Source: Limosilactobacillus secaliphilus | Lineage (GTDB): Bacteria > Bacillota > Bacilli > Lactobacillales > Lactobacillaceae | DNA: 64,000 bases | Assembly (NCBI RefSeq): GCF_001437055.1 | Contig: NZ_JQBW01000010.1 | Coordinates: 383,472-447,471 of the forward strand | Direction: 5' to 3' | In this document: one piece after another, positions 42,138 to 49,690 of the stretch | How the letters are laid out: each line of letters starts with the position of its first letter | How positions within the stretch are numbered: position 1 is the first letter of the stretch | The notes under the pieces: generated by a model | The model's input: the letters and a program-made list of their open reading frames with translations, nothing else | Told to the model about the DNA's origin: nothing | Databases searched by the model: none | Translations under genes and position numbers: made by a program

Positions 42138-42983
42138 ATGCGCTTAATTAAGGAAAATATTTCTAGTCCACTTGGCCAAGCAGTCTTAAAGGGCTACGTG
42201 CTTGATAACTATGACAATGTTGACCCCGATCGCAAACGGCCGGCCATTATCATCTGCCCTGGTGGCGGATTCGATCACCTCTCTCCCCGTGAAGGTGAAC
42301 CGGTAGCCGTTCGTATGCTCAGTCATGGCTTTCAGGCATTTATCCTCGAGTACAGCTTGGACCCGGCGCGCTTCCCTGTCGCAGTCAGCGAATTAGCGGC
42401 AGCGGTTAAGTATCTCCGGCAGCATGCTCAGTCACTGCATATCGCATCCGATGCGATCTGGGTAGCTGGTATGTCAGCTGGTGGTCATGTGGCTGCTAGT
42501 TTGGGTGTTTATTGGCACAATCCCCTCCTTAACGACTTGGGATTTGATCCGCAGCAGATCCAGCCAAATGGTCTCCTGCTCGGCTATCCCGTCATTACAA
42601 GTGGCCAATTCGCCCATCGTTATTCTATCAATTCCCTTTTAGGCGATGACTCAAACAATCCCCAAGCTTTAAAGAGTGTTTCATTGGAAGAACAGGTTTC
42701 TAAATTTACCCCTCCCACATTTCTTTGGTCAACGGCTGACGATCAGTCGGTCCCATGTGAAAATGCTATCCTGTTCGCCAACGCAATGAAGGCTCACCAT
42801 CGTCCATTTCAATTGCATGTCTTCCCGTCTGGCCGGCATGGTTCCAGCTTAGGTACCGCTGAAACCGCCTTACCAGATGGAAAATACCGCGCCGCAAGTA
42901 TCGTCAGTTGGCCGGAAATGTTTACCGATTGGGCGCAAAACATCGGACATACTTTTCTCAATTTCCATCAGCAATCCAAATGA
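42138..42983 (+). CDS. Alpha/beta hydrolase, acetylesterase-like
   Basis: A 281-residue serine hydrolase. The oxyanion-hole motif is CPGGGFDHLSPREGEPVA, the nucleophile elbow GMSAGGH, the acid probably Asp in STADDQSVPCEN, and the histidine in FPSGRHGSSLG. The pattern resembles acetyl xylan esterase/BD-FAE-type enzymes that remove acetyl groups from plant oligosaccharides. It follows GH105 by 23 bases. Rhamnogalacturonan or pectin acetylesterase activity is a contextual inference. The ribosome binding site is weak. A hairpin follows before the next esterase. Confidence 0.85.
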   Translation: MRLIKENISSPLGQAVLKGYVLDNYDNVDPDRKRPAIIICPGGGFDHLSPREGEPVAVRMLSHGFQAFILEYSLDPARFPVAVSELAAAVKYLRQHAQSLHIASDAIWVAGMSAGGHVAASLGVYWHNPLLNDLGFDPQQIQPNGLLLGYPVITSGQFAHRYSINSLLGDDSNNPQALKSVSLEEQVSKFTPPTFLWSTADDQSVPCENAILFANAMKAHHRPFQLHVFPSGRHGSSLGTAETALPDGKYRAASIVSWPEMFTDWAQNIGHTFLNFHQQSK

Positions 42984-42985
42984 AA

Positions 42986-43030
42986 AACGGATCCAGTGTT
43001 TGGCCTCTGCCTGCACTGGGTCCTTTTCTT
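42986..43030 (+). terminator. Intra-operon terminator between the two esterases
   Basis: Stem ggatccagtg/cactgggtcc with a 15-base loop and a TTTTCTT run, within the operon, so read-through to the second esterase may be partial. Confidence 0.7.
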
Positions 43031-43058
43031 AATACCGAAAGTAAAAGAGGTTTCAATT

Positions 43059-43970
43059 ATGGCATTTACTCGTCAAGACTTAAAAAAGCTGCTTGGTCCC
43101 GATGAACGACTAGAAAACGTCAGCGGTGAATTCTTGAACCGTGAAGACCACGGTACTTTCGTGGTTGAACGCTATCAATTACATTTAAACAAGCTGGAAA
43201 GCGTACCAGCTTTGCGTGCCTATAGCAAGACCGTTTCTGGCAAGCGGCCGATAGTCATTTACCTGCACAGTCACGGCGGCAACTTCCCGCTGGGCAAGTC
43301 GGAAATGATCAATGGTACCGACTACCTGCAGAATCCGTCCTTTGCAAAGGTCATTACCGACATGGGCGCCGATGCATGGGCAATTGATGCCTGGGGCTTT
43401 GAGGACCGCGCTGGCAGCCATGGGGTCAAGGAAAGCGAACTGTTTAAGGAATTCCTGCTGGAAGGCCAAACCTTGTGGGGCATGCGCCTGTTCGACCAGC
43501 AGTCCTTGATTGATTACTTAAGCACCCGGCCAGAAGTCAACATGGACAAGATCGCCACTATCGGTATGTCTATGGGTGGCATGGAAAGCTGGTGGCTAGC
43601 CGCTTTGGAACCACGGGTTAAGGTTGTCGTTGATATTTCCGGGCAAACTGATCTATCAGTTTTGAAGAAGTACCGGTTATTGGATAAACACAATTTCTAC
43701 CTATACGTTCCAGGCATGCTGAAGTACACCAGCACGTTGGAAATTCAGCAGTTGATCGCCCCACGGCCACGGTTAAGCATGGTTGGCAACCGTGACCTGC
43801 TCTGCTTCTACCCTGGTCCAGAAGCTTTGAATCCCGCCCTTTCCAAGTATTATGCAGAACAGGGTCATCCCGATAACTTCATCGGCAAGATCATGACGGG
43901 CGGCCACCAAGAAACCCAAGAAATGCGTGCCTGCTGGACCCGTTTCTTGAAGCAGCAGTTATTTAACTAA
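43059..43970 (+). CDS. Alpha/beta hydrolase, DLH/acetyl-xylan-esterase-like
   Basis: A 303-residue hydrolase. YLHSHGGNF is the oxyanion region, GMSMGGMES the nucleophile elbow, and the C-terminal acid and histidine are probably in MVGNRDLLCFYPG and MTGGHQETQEM. It looks like the dienelactone hydrolase or acetyl-esterase group (Abhydrolase_7-like). ATG 43059 is chosen because AAAGAGG lies eight bases upstream; the longer frame starting at 42996 runs through a terminator hairpin. It closes the pectin operon. The leaving group is probably acetyl or feruloyl from pectin side chains (inference). Confidence 0.82.
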   Translation: MAFTRQDLKKLLGPDERLENVSGEFLNREDHGTFVVERYQLHLNKLESVPALRAYSKTVSGKRPIVIYLHSHGGNFPLGKSEMINGTDYLQNPSFAKVITDMGADAWAIDAWGFEDRAGSHGVKESELFKEFLLEGQTLWGMRLFDQQSLIDYLSTRPEVNMDKIATIGMSMGGMESWWLAALEPRVKVVVDISGQTDLSVLKKYRLLDKHNFYLYVPGMLKYTSTLEIQQLIAPRPRLSMVGNRDLLCFYPGPEALNPALSKYYAEQGHPDNFIGKIMTGGHQETQEMRACWTRFLKQQLFN

Positions 43971-44000
43971 GTACCTACAACATCAAAATTCAACATGCGA

Positions 44001-44080
44001 TACAACAATGGCCTCCAACGTTTGGTTTTCCCGAACGCTGGGGGCCATTCTCGACTACGAAGCCATTGACGACTTCTATC
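44001..44080. repeat. Dispersed hairpin repeat, copy A (also acts as terminator)
   Basis: tacaacaatggcctccaacg begins a hairpin (ccaacgtt/aacgctgg core) followed by gactacgaagccatt. The same modules occur at 57221-57330; this copy lacks about 20 bases of the middle. It lies between convergent genes. Confidence 0.75.
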
Positions 44081-44091
44081 CTATTTTCGTT

Positions 44092-44634
44092 TTATTCCAT
44101 GTTACTGTGACGTGATTTTGCCGCGCCATTGTCCGTTCCATCCCGTCGTGCCAGTTTCAAGCACAAGGCATCCAGGACTAAATGAACGGACTGGTCGAAC
44201 AAGGTGCTCAGCAATTGGATGGATTTAATCCCATCGCCAGCTTTGGTCGCACCCGGCACCACAATGGTCTGGTCAGCCAACTGGGCAAGTGGTGAATGGC
44301 CATTACTGGTGACCGCTAATAAAGTGGCACCATCTTGGTGGGCTTTGTCAGCCAGTTCCACAATGCTGCGCGTACTGCCAGAGCCAGAAACCGCCAACAA
44401 CAAATCACCCGCCTGGATTGAGGGTGTAATTGTTTCCCCAATCACAAAGGGCGTATAGCCAATGTGCATCAAGCGCATGGCAAATGCCTTGGCCATCAAA
44501 CCTGATCGACCAGCGCCCAGTACAAAAATGCGCCGTTGTTGATTAAATAATGGAAGTGCGTCATCCAGCTGTTGTTCATCCGTCGCCGCCAAGACCGCAC
44601 TGATTTCTTGGTTGATTGCATCCAAAATCCGCAT
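44092..44634 (-). CDS. SIS-domain sugar phosphate isomerase (hexulose-6-phosphate isomerase-like)
   Basis: A 180-residue SIS protein. FVLGAGRSGLMAKAFAMRLMHIGY and LLAVSGSGSTRSIVELADKAHQDGATLLAVTSN are the two sugar phosphate-binding loops, and the layout matches 6-phospho-3-hexuloisomerase (HxlB). No HxlA synthase is nearby. Ending 19 bases after kdgK, it may act on a uronate-derived phosphosugar or supply a side reaction. Start at ATG 44634, with GAGAAGG ten bases upstream; the ATG at 44640 is too close to the site. Confidence 0.8.
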   Translation of the reverse strand: MRILDAINQEISAVLAATDEQQLDDALPLFNQQRRIFVLGAGRSGLMAKAFAMRLMHIGYTPFVIGETITPSIQAGDLLLAVSGSGSTRSIVELADKAHQDGATLLAVTSNGHSPLAQLADQTIVVPGATKAGDGIKSIQLLSTLFDQSVHLVLDALCLKLARRDGTDNGAAKSRHSNME

Positions 44635-44653
44635 TGTCATCGAACCTTCTCAG

Positions 44654-45613
44654 TTAATCGGCTGCGTGTTCTTCATAAAACTTTTGCAATTGTTCAGGGG
44701 TCGGGTAACCATCGTTGTCGCCAGGAGTCTGAATCTGCATGGCTCCGACTGCGTTTCCCCGTTTAACGGCTTCGTCAATTGTGTGGCCTTCCAATAATGC
44801 CGTAATGGTGCCTAAAGCAAAGCCGTCACCAGCACCAACCGTGTCCACAATCTTGTCGGCCGGAACATGGAAGCCCTTGACGAAATTAACGTGGCCGTCC
44901 TTCTGCTTCAAGTAAGCACCCTTAGCGCCTACCTTGACGATGACCGTCTTGGTGTACTTGCCCTGCAGGTAGAAGTCGGCAATCTTCTCTGGATCATCAG
45001 ACCCCATCAAGATCTTTCCTTCGTTTACGCCAGGCATCACAATATCGGCGTTGCCGGCCAGTTCATTTTCGGTTTTTACCATATAATCATGGCTCTTCCA
45101 GGTGTCACGCAGGTTCGGGTCGTAGGTCGTCATGATGTGGTTCTCATGCAGGCGGTCGAACAGTCGTCTGAATGACTTCTCCGCCGTGTCCGAAATGCTT
45201 GGGAAGATCCCGGACATGTGGGCAATCTTGACCCCGCTCAGGTCCACTTTGTCGATCACGTCGGGTGTTAAGTAACAAGCGGCTGAATTCTTGCGGTAGT
45301 TGAACACCTGCGGATCACCCTTGGTTACTCTTTGCTTAATTTGGTGACCAGTCCAGTGATCAGGATCGTAGCTAATGTATTGGGTGCCGATATTGTAGCC
45401 AGCAATGGTCTTCTTAATGAATTCGCCAAACGGGTCTTCCCCAATTCGCGAAATATAGTCAACACTGTGGCCCAAACGCTGCACACCGATCGCAACGTTT
45501 AATTCGGCCCCACCCATAATTTTGTGCCATTCTAAAGCGTCAGCCAGTGACACATCGGGCTCTTCAGAACAGAAAGCTACTAGCGGCTCACCAATGGTAA
45601 TTACTTCACTCAT
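44654..45613 (-). CDS. kdgK: 2-keto-3-deoxygluconate kinase (PfkB family)
   Basis: A 319-residue PfkB-family sugar kinase. GGAELNVAIGVQRLG is the N-terminal substrate signature and DTVGAGDGFALG the C-terminal ATP and catalytic-Asp signature. The YDPNLRDTW segment is typical of KDG kinases. It phosphorylates 2-keto-3-deoxygluconate to KDPG for KdgA (31983-32630). The LacI-type palindrome TTGTTAACGTTAACAT lies about 45 bases upstream. It is first in a pair with the SIS isomerase and is divergent from gnd. Confidence 0.92.
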   Translation of the reverse strand: MSEVITIGEPLVAFCSEEPDVSLADALEWHKIMGGAELNVAIGVQRLGHSVDYISRIGEDPFGEFIKKTIAGYNIGTQYISYDPDHWTGHQIKQRVTKGDPQVFNYRKNSAACYLTPDVIDKVDLSGVKIAHMSGIFPSISDTAEKSFRRLFDRLHENHIMTTYDPNLRDTWKSHDYMVKTENELAGNADIVMPGVNEGKILMGSDDPEKIADFYLQGKYTKTVIVKVGAKGAYLKQKDGHVNFVKGFHVPADKIVDTVGAGDGFALGTITALLEGHTIDEAVKRGNAVGAMQIQTPGDNDGYPTPEQLQKFYEEHAAD

Positions 45614-45656
45614 GTTTTTCTCCTCTATTAGGCGGTTGTAGATTGATCTGACAACC

Positions 45657-45672
45657 TTGTTAACGTTAACAT
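45657..45672. promoter_or_regulatory. LacI-type palindromic operator upstream of kdgK
   Basis: TTGTTAACGTTAACAT contains the perfect 14-bp palindrome TGTTAACGTTAACA, the best copy of the motif in the window. A weaker cre-like sequence lies at 45749-45763 in the same kdgK-gnd intergenic region. Confidence 0.65.
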
Positions 45673-45827
45673 TACACTAATTTTAGCCTATACAATCCCC
45701 AGCCAATAATCAAGTCTTGACTTTGGTTAAAGCTTGTTATGCCAATAATGAGACCGCTTTTAAACTTTTAGGCCAAAAGTTTGTGCAAAGTTTCTCAAAT
45801 TAGTTATTCATCGCGCTCGCTTTCTGA

Positions 45828-45833
45828 TATAAT
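45828..45833 (+). promoter_or_regulatory. -10 box of gnd
   Basis: TATAAT, with a weak TTATTC 18 bases upstream and the gnd ATG 47 bases downstream. Confidence 0.55.
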
Positions 45834-45879
45834 AGTTTGCGTAAAGTGTATTTATTCTTTTAAGGAGTGTGACAACACA

Positions 45880-47319
45880 ATGGCAGATAAGAAAGCACAA
45901 ATTGGTGTTATTGGTATGGCCGTTATGGGCAAGAACCTGGCACTGAACATCGAAAGTCGCGGGTACACGGTAGGTATTTACAACCGTCACCGTAACCGGA
46001 CTGATGAAATGATGAAGGATCACAGCGACAAGAAGCTGATCCCAAGTTACAACATCAAAGACTTTGTTGCTTCTCTGGAAACGCCACGTCGGATTTTGCT
46101 GATGGTTAAGGCCGGCAAGCCAACCGACGCAGTTATTGATGAATTACTTCCTTTGCTGGACAAGGGTGACGTTCTGATCGATGGTGGTAACACTAACTTC
46201 CACGACACTATGGAACGTAACGCTCGTCTGGACAAGTCTGGTATCAACTTTATCGGCATGGGTGTATCTGGTGGTGAACTGGGTGCCCTCCATGGTCCAT
46301 CTCTGATGCCAGGTGGCCAGAAGGAAGCTTATGACCTGGTTGCTCCAATTCTGGAACAAATCGCTGCTAAGGCTAAGGATGGCAAGCCATGTGTTGCTTA
46401 CATCGGTCCTAACGGTGCCGGCCACTATGTAAAGATGGTTCACAACGGTATTGAATACGGTGATGAAGAGCTGATCGATGAAAGCTACAACATCATGCGT
46501 CATGGTTTAGGCATGAACGTTGATGAATTAGCTAAGATCTTCCACGAATGGGACCAAGGCGAACTTGACTCATTCCTGATCAACATCACTGCTGACATCC
46601 TGACTAAGAAGGATGACTTAGGCGCTGACAAGAACAAGCCTATCGTTGACATGATTCTTGACCGTGGTGCCAACAAGGGTACTGGTAAGTGGAGTTCTGA
46701 AACTGCCCTTGAAGGTGGCGCTCCACAATCAGTTATCACTGAAGCCGTTTACGCTCGTTACATCTCCATGATGAAGGACGAACGTGTGGCTGCTTCTAAG
46801 GTACTGCCAGTTGACGTTGACAAGGTCAGCCTGTCCGATGACGAAAAGAAGGAATTGATCGAAAAGATTCGTGAAGCCCTCTACTTCGGCAAGGTTATGA
46901 GTTATGCTCAAGGCTTTGAACAGATGCGGATCGACTCCGAACGTTACGACTGGGGTCTGAAGTACGGTGAATTGGCACAGATTTGGCGTGAAGGCTGCAT
47001 CATTCGTGCACAATTCCTGCAGAAGATCACCGACGCTTACGACAAGGATCCTCAACTGAAGAACTTGCTTCTGGACCCATACTTCCAAGACATTGCCAAG
47101 AAGTACCAGAAGGCTATTCGTGAAGTTGTTGCCTTCGCTGTTAAGGTTGGTATCCCTGTACCAGCATTATCCGCTGCTATTTCTTACTACGACTCCTACC
47201 GTGCAGAAGTTCTGCCAGCTAACATGCTTCAAGCACAGCGTGACTACTTCGGTGCTCACACTTACGAACGTGTTGACCGTCCAGGTAACTTCCACTACAC
47301 TTGGTACGAAGAACAATAA
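45880..47319 (+). CDS. gnd: 6-phosphogluconate dehydrogenase, decarboxylating
   Basis: A 479-residue enzyme, full length. [17 protein letters not shown] is the NADP loop, [22 protein letters not shown] and [21 protein letters not shown] form the active site, and [12 protein letters not shown] supplies catalytic residues. It converts 6-phosphogluconate to ribulose 5-phosphate and CO2, linking zwf and gntK in this window to pentose phosphate. I chose ATG 45880, behind TTTTAAGGAG; the frame extends further upstream across the -10 box and cannot be coding there. A terminator follows at 47343. Confidence 0.97.
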   Translation: MADKKAQIGVIGMAVMGKNLALNIESRGYTVGIYNRHRNRTDEMMKDHSDKKLIPSYNIKDFVASLETPRRILLMVKAGKPTDAVIDELLPLLDKGDVLIDGGNTNFHDTMERNARLDKSGINFIGMGVSGGELGALHGPSLMPGGQKEAYDLVAPILEQIAAKAKDGKPCVAYIGPNGAGHYVKMVHNGIEYGDEELIDESYNIMRHGLGMNVDELAKIFHEWDQGELDSFLINITADILTKKDDLGADKNKPIVDMILDRGANKGTGKWSSETALEGGAPQSVITEAVYARYISMMKDERVAASKVLPVDVDKVSLSDDEKKELIEKIREALYFGKVMSYAQGFEQMRIDSERYDWGLKYGELAQIWREGCIIRAQFLQKITDAYDKDPQLKNLLLDPYFQDIAKKYQKAIREVVAFAVKVGIPVPALSAAISYYDSYRAEVLPANMLQAQRDYFGAHTYERVDRPGNFHYTWYEEQ

Positions 47320-47342
47320 TCAGATCCAACTGATTAATCAAA

Positions 47343-47371
47343 AAGGTCAGGCAATTGTCTGGCCTTTTTTT
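47343..47371 (+). terminator. Terminator of gnd
   Basis: aggtcaggcaattgtctggcct followed by T8. Confidence 0.9.
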
Positions 47372-47390
47372 GTTGTCCAAAACTAAAAAA

Positions 47391-47425
47391 GCCGCTAACG
47401 CCGGGGGATCACCGACATTAGCGGT
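47391..47425 (-). terminator. Terminator at the end of the orphan T-box unit
   Basis: Stem gccgctaacgccgg/ccgacattagcggt (imperfect); on the minus strand the 3' arm runs into TTTTTT. It faces the gnd terminator. Confidence 0.75.
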
Positions 47426-47855
47426 TATATTTTTTAACAGGAAGATTTAGGAGGGATCAGTCCTGTTTTCAGATTAACACTTATCACTAGGAGAAATATT
47501 TAGAGCAAAAAAGGATTGTCTATTGTTATTGGATCATGTCCAATTCAACATAATTAGGTGGTAAATCAGTAAGTTAGATTTACTAGCTATCTGGGCTAGT
47601 AAGTAAATTTCATGGTTTTGATTAATTATTGGTGAATAATCTTCTGTCACCCAAGCAATCAGCCATCCGCCAAGCGCTCCCATTATTTAGGTATTTTCAT
47701 TACATCCGTAACGGGTCTTCCTTAGCACCTGGAATCCAGTCAAGCTTGCGTGAATTACATTAAAACTTCAGTTGACAATATTTGTATCAGTTGTATTGAC
47801 TACTTAATTGGTCACTTATTACCTCCCATTTGGTGCAGGTCATGACCATACAGCC
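47426..47855 (-). pseudogene. Apparent gene remnant downstream of T-box
   Basis: No frame on the minus strand stays open, yet short peptides such as LDWIPGAKEDPLRM and MGALGGWLIAWVTEDYSP appear in different frames, separated by stops. This suggests, but does not prove, a decayed or deleted gene once controlled by the T-box. Nothing was recognised on the plus strand. The family of the lost gene is unknown. Confidence 0.35.
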
Positions 47856-47942
47856 TTATTGTTCACCCACACCTGCATCGTCATGATCATTGTGTCCGAC
47901 TACCTCTTGTGTCATCTTAATGTCAGTAATGTCGCTTGACAT
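47856..47942 (-). CDS. 28-residue ORF after T-box leader
   Basis: The ATG at 47942 is preceded by GCAAAGGGGGTGGTTATC, a strong ribosome binding site, and encodes MSSDITDIKMTQEVVGHNDH plus eight further residues before TAA. The composition is acidic and hydrophilic with no membrane helix. It may be the N-terminal stump of the lost T-box target or a genuine micro-peptide. No family was recognised. Confidence 0.4.
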   Translation of the reverse strand: MSSDITDIKMTQEVVGHNDHDDAGVGEQ

Positions 47943-47968
47943 GATAACCACCCCCTTTGCTGTAAATA

Positions 47969-48233
47969 AAAAGTCCTTAAGACACGCTGAACGCATCTAA
48001 AGGACGATAAAATCGTGGTACCACCTTTATTCATGGATAAATCCACCTCAAGCGAACCAATATTGATCCGCGGTCCAGTTAATGGTGGACAAACCAGGCG
48101 GGACTACTTATTTCGACCGCCAGCGGCTGAGTGATGTTCACTTACTGACTTCGCTTGGTTTGCACCAACCACCAAGTCTCTTAACCCATCAGCAAGTTAC
48201 TGTCTCAGTCATTGCGAATTCATTTGATTGATT
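47969..48233 (-). ncRNA. T-box riboswitch leader
   Basis: On the minus strand the T-box sequence AAAGGTGGTACCACG (48014-48028) is followed by a terminator (GTCCTTtAGA...TCTTAAGGAC with T5, about 47969-48004). Upstream, Stem I is formed by CTGAG/CTCAG and CTTGCT/AGTAAG, enclosing a specifier loop with AGTAA on one side and TGAACATCA on the other. ATC (48133-48135), isoleucine, is the best specifier reading; the register is inferred. Such leaders sense uncharged tRNA. The downstream region encodes only a 28-residue ORF. Confidence 0.88.
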
Positions 48234-48239
48234 GTCAAC

Positions 48240-48268
48240 ATCATACTAATCAAATTTTAATTTGTCAA
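48240..48268 (-). promoter_or_regulatory. Consensus promoter of the T-box unit
   Basis: On the minus strand TTGACA (48263-48268), exactly 17 bases, TATGAT (48240-48245). It is nearly ideal and points away from the aminotransferase gene. Confidence 0.85.
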
Positions 48269-48443
48269 GCTGGTTTTTAATAAAAATCACAAATTCTTTT
48301 TGCAGGCTGTTATTTTGCACATGGGAAAGTTCCCGTCAATCGTATGCTTGCAAATTTTCCCTTCACAATTTTCGGTGGATGGTGTAAAGTCTTTAGCAAG
48401 CATAATTATTATAAAACTATTAGAATTGATTGGGAGTGATGGT

Positions 48444-49634
48444 ATGACCAAATACAACTATTCAAAACGCGTTCCAGAAAAAGGCAGTGATGTCGTCGGT
48501 GCAATCCTAGCCGCTGCCGCTGACCCGGAAGTCATCTCTTTTGCCGGTGGTCTGCCTGCTCCAGAACTCTTCCCGGTAAAGGAAATGGAAGCGGCCGTTG
48601 ACAAAGTCTTTGAAGCCCACGGGCGTGAAGTAATGCAGTATGGTGCTGCCAAAGGGGTAACCGCCCTGCGCCAAACCATTCTGCAGCACGTTGCGGAAAA
48701 AGAAGACGTCCATGCCGAATTAGACAACGTCCTGGTGACAACTGGTTCCGAACAGGTAATCGACCTGGTCGGCAAAGCCTTCATCAACCCTGGCGATACC
48801 GTGCTGATCGAGGAACCAACCTACCTTTGTGCCTTAGACGTTTTCAAAACCTATGGTGCCAATTTCGTCAGTGTGCCAATGGATGAAGACGGGATGCGCA
48901 TGGATGCCTTGGAGGAAACCTTAAAAGCACATCCGGAGGCCAAACTCCTGTATACGGTCCCGAATTTCCAGAACCCTACCGGCCGCACTTTAGCGAAGGA
49001 GCGGCGGCAGCAACTGGTTGAATTAGCCGAGAAGTACGACTTTCTAGTCTTAGAAGACAACCCTTATGGTGAAATTCGTTTTGCCGGTCAACACGTGCCT
49101 TCAGTTAAATCCTTCGATCATTACGGGCGAGTCTTCTACATGGGGACCTTCTCTAAAACCCTGGCGCCCGGTTTTCGTTTAGGCTGGGTCGTTGCACCAA
49201 AAGAAGTGGTTGACCTGTTAACCGTCCTCAAACAGTCGGCCGACCTGCACTCCGACAACCTTTCCCAGTATGCAGTCGCCCAGTTCTTCGAGGACAATGA
49301 CGTGGACGCCCACGTGGCTGAAATCAGCAAGCTTTATGGGCATCGTAAAGAGTTGATGGTCAAAGGGATCCATAAATACTTCCCAGCAGGGGTCAAATCC
49401 ACCGATCCAGAGGGCGGCATGTTCCTGTGGGTAGAAGTGCCGGGAGTTGACGATACGGTTGCGCTGTTCAAGCAATGCCTGAAGCACAACGTGGCATTTG
49501 TGCCTGGCGATCCATTCTACGCCGGCAAACCACAGCCTGGTGCCTTCCGTTTGAATTACTCCAACATGCAGGATGACCAGATCGACGTTGGTTTACAGCG
49601 GCTTGGTCAAGCATTGCAACAGGCAGTTAAATAA
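48444..49634 (+). CDS. PLP-dependent aminotransferase (class I/II, 2-aminoadipate/aromatic type)
   Basis: A 396-residue fold-type I aminotransferase. VISFAGGLPAPELFP, VTTGSEQVIDLVGKAFINPGD, the YTVPNFQNPTGRT segment and GTFSKTLAPGFRLGW with the PLP-binding lysine are the key marks, with RLNYSNM near the end. This is the LysN/MocR-like aminotransferase branch without a DNA-binding domain; substrates are probably aromatic or branched-chain amino acids or aminoadipate. The ATG at 48444 has GGGAGTGATGGT; the frame extends upstream but has no binding site. It is divergent from the T-box unit. Confidence 0.88.
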   Translation: MTKYNYSKRVPEKGSDVVGAILAAAADPEVISFAGGLPAPELFPVKEMEAAVDKVFEAHGREVMQYGAAKGVTALRQTILQHVAEKEDVHAELDNVLVTTGSEQVIDLVGKAFINPGDTVLIEEPTYLCALDVFKTYGANFVSVPMDEDGMRMDALEETLKAHPEAKLLYTVPNFQNPTGRTLAKERRQQLVELAEKYDFLVLEDNPYGEIRFAGQHVPSVKSFDHYGRVFYMGTFSKTLAPGFRLGWVVAPKEVVDLLTVLKQSADLHSDNLSQYAVAQFFEDNDVDAHVAEISKLYGHRKELMVKGIHKYFPAGVKSTDPEGGMFLWVEVPGVDDTVALFKQCLKHNVAFVPGDPFYAGKPQPGAFRLNYSNMQDDQIDVGLQRLGQALQQAVK

Positions 49635-49644
49635 CTATAAAAAT

Positions 49645-49684
49645 AGGGAACGAGACAGAACTTCATCGTCTCGTTCCCTTTTTA
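49645..49684. terminator. Terminator of aminotransferase gene
   Basis: agggaacgagac/gtctcgttccct with T5; also placed to serve the convergent methyltransferase gene. Confidence 0.9.
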
Positions 49685-49690
49685 CTGCCA

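Noticed and set aside
43996-44080. Insertion sequence at copy A of the repeat
   Set aside because: No transposase frame, no long terminal inverted repeats or target duplication; a small non-coding repeat explains it.
45781-45879. N-terminal extension of Gnd
   Set aside because: The extension spans the TATAAT promoter box and lacks an RBS; ATG 45880 matches the family start.
47969-48233. T-box controlling the aminotransferase at 48444
   Set aside because: The T-box sequence, terminator and promoter are all on the minus strand and point away from that gene.
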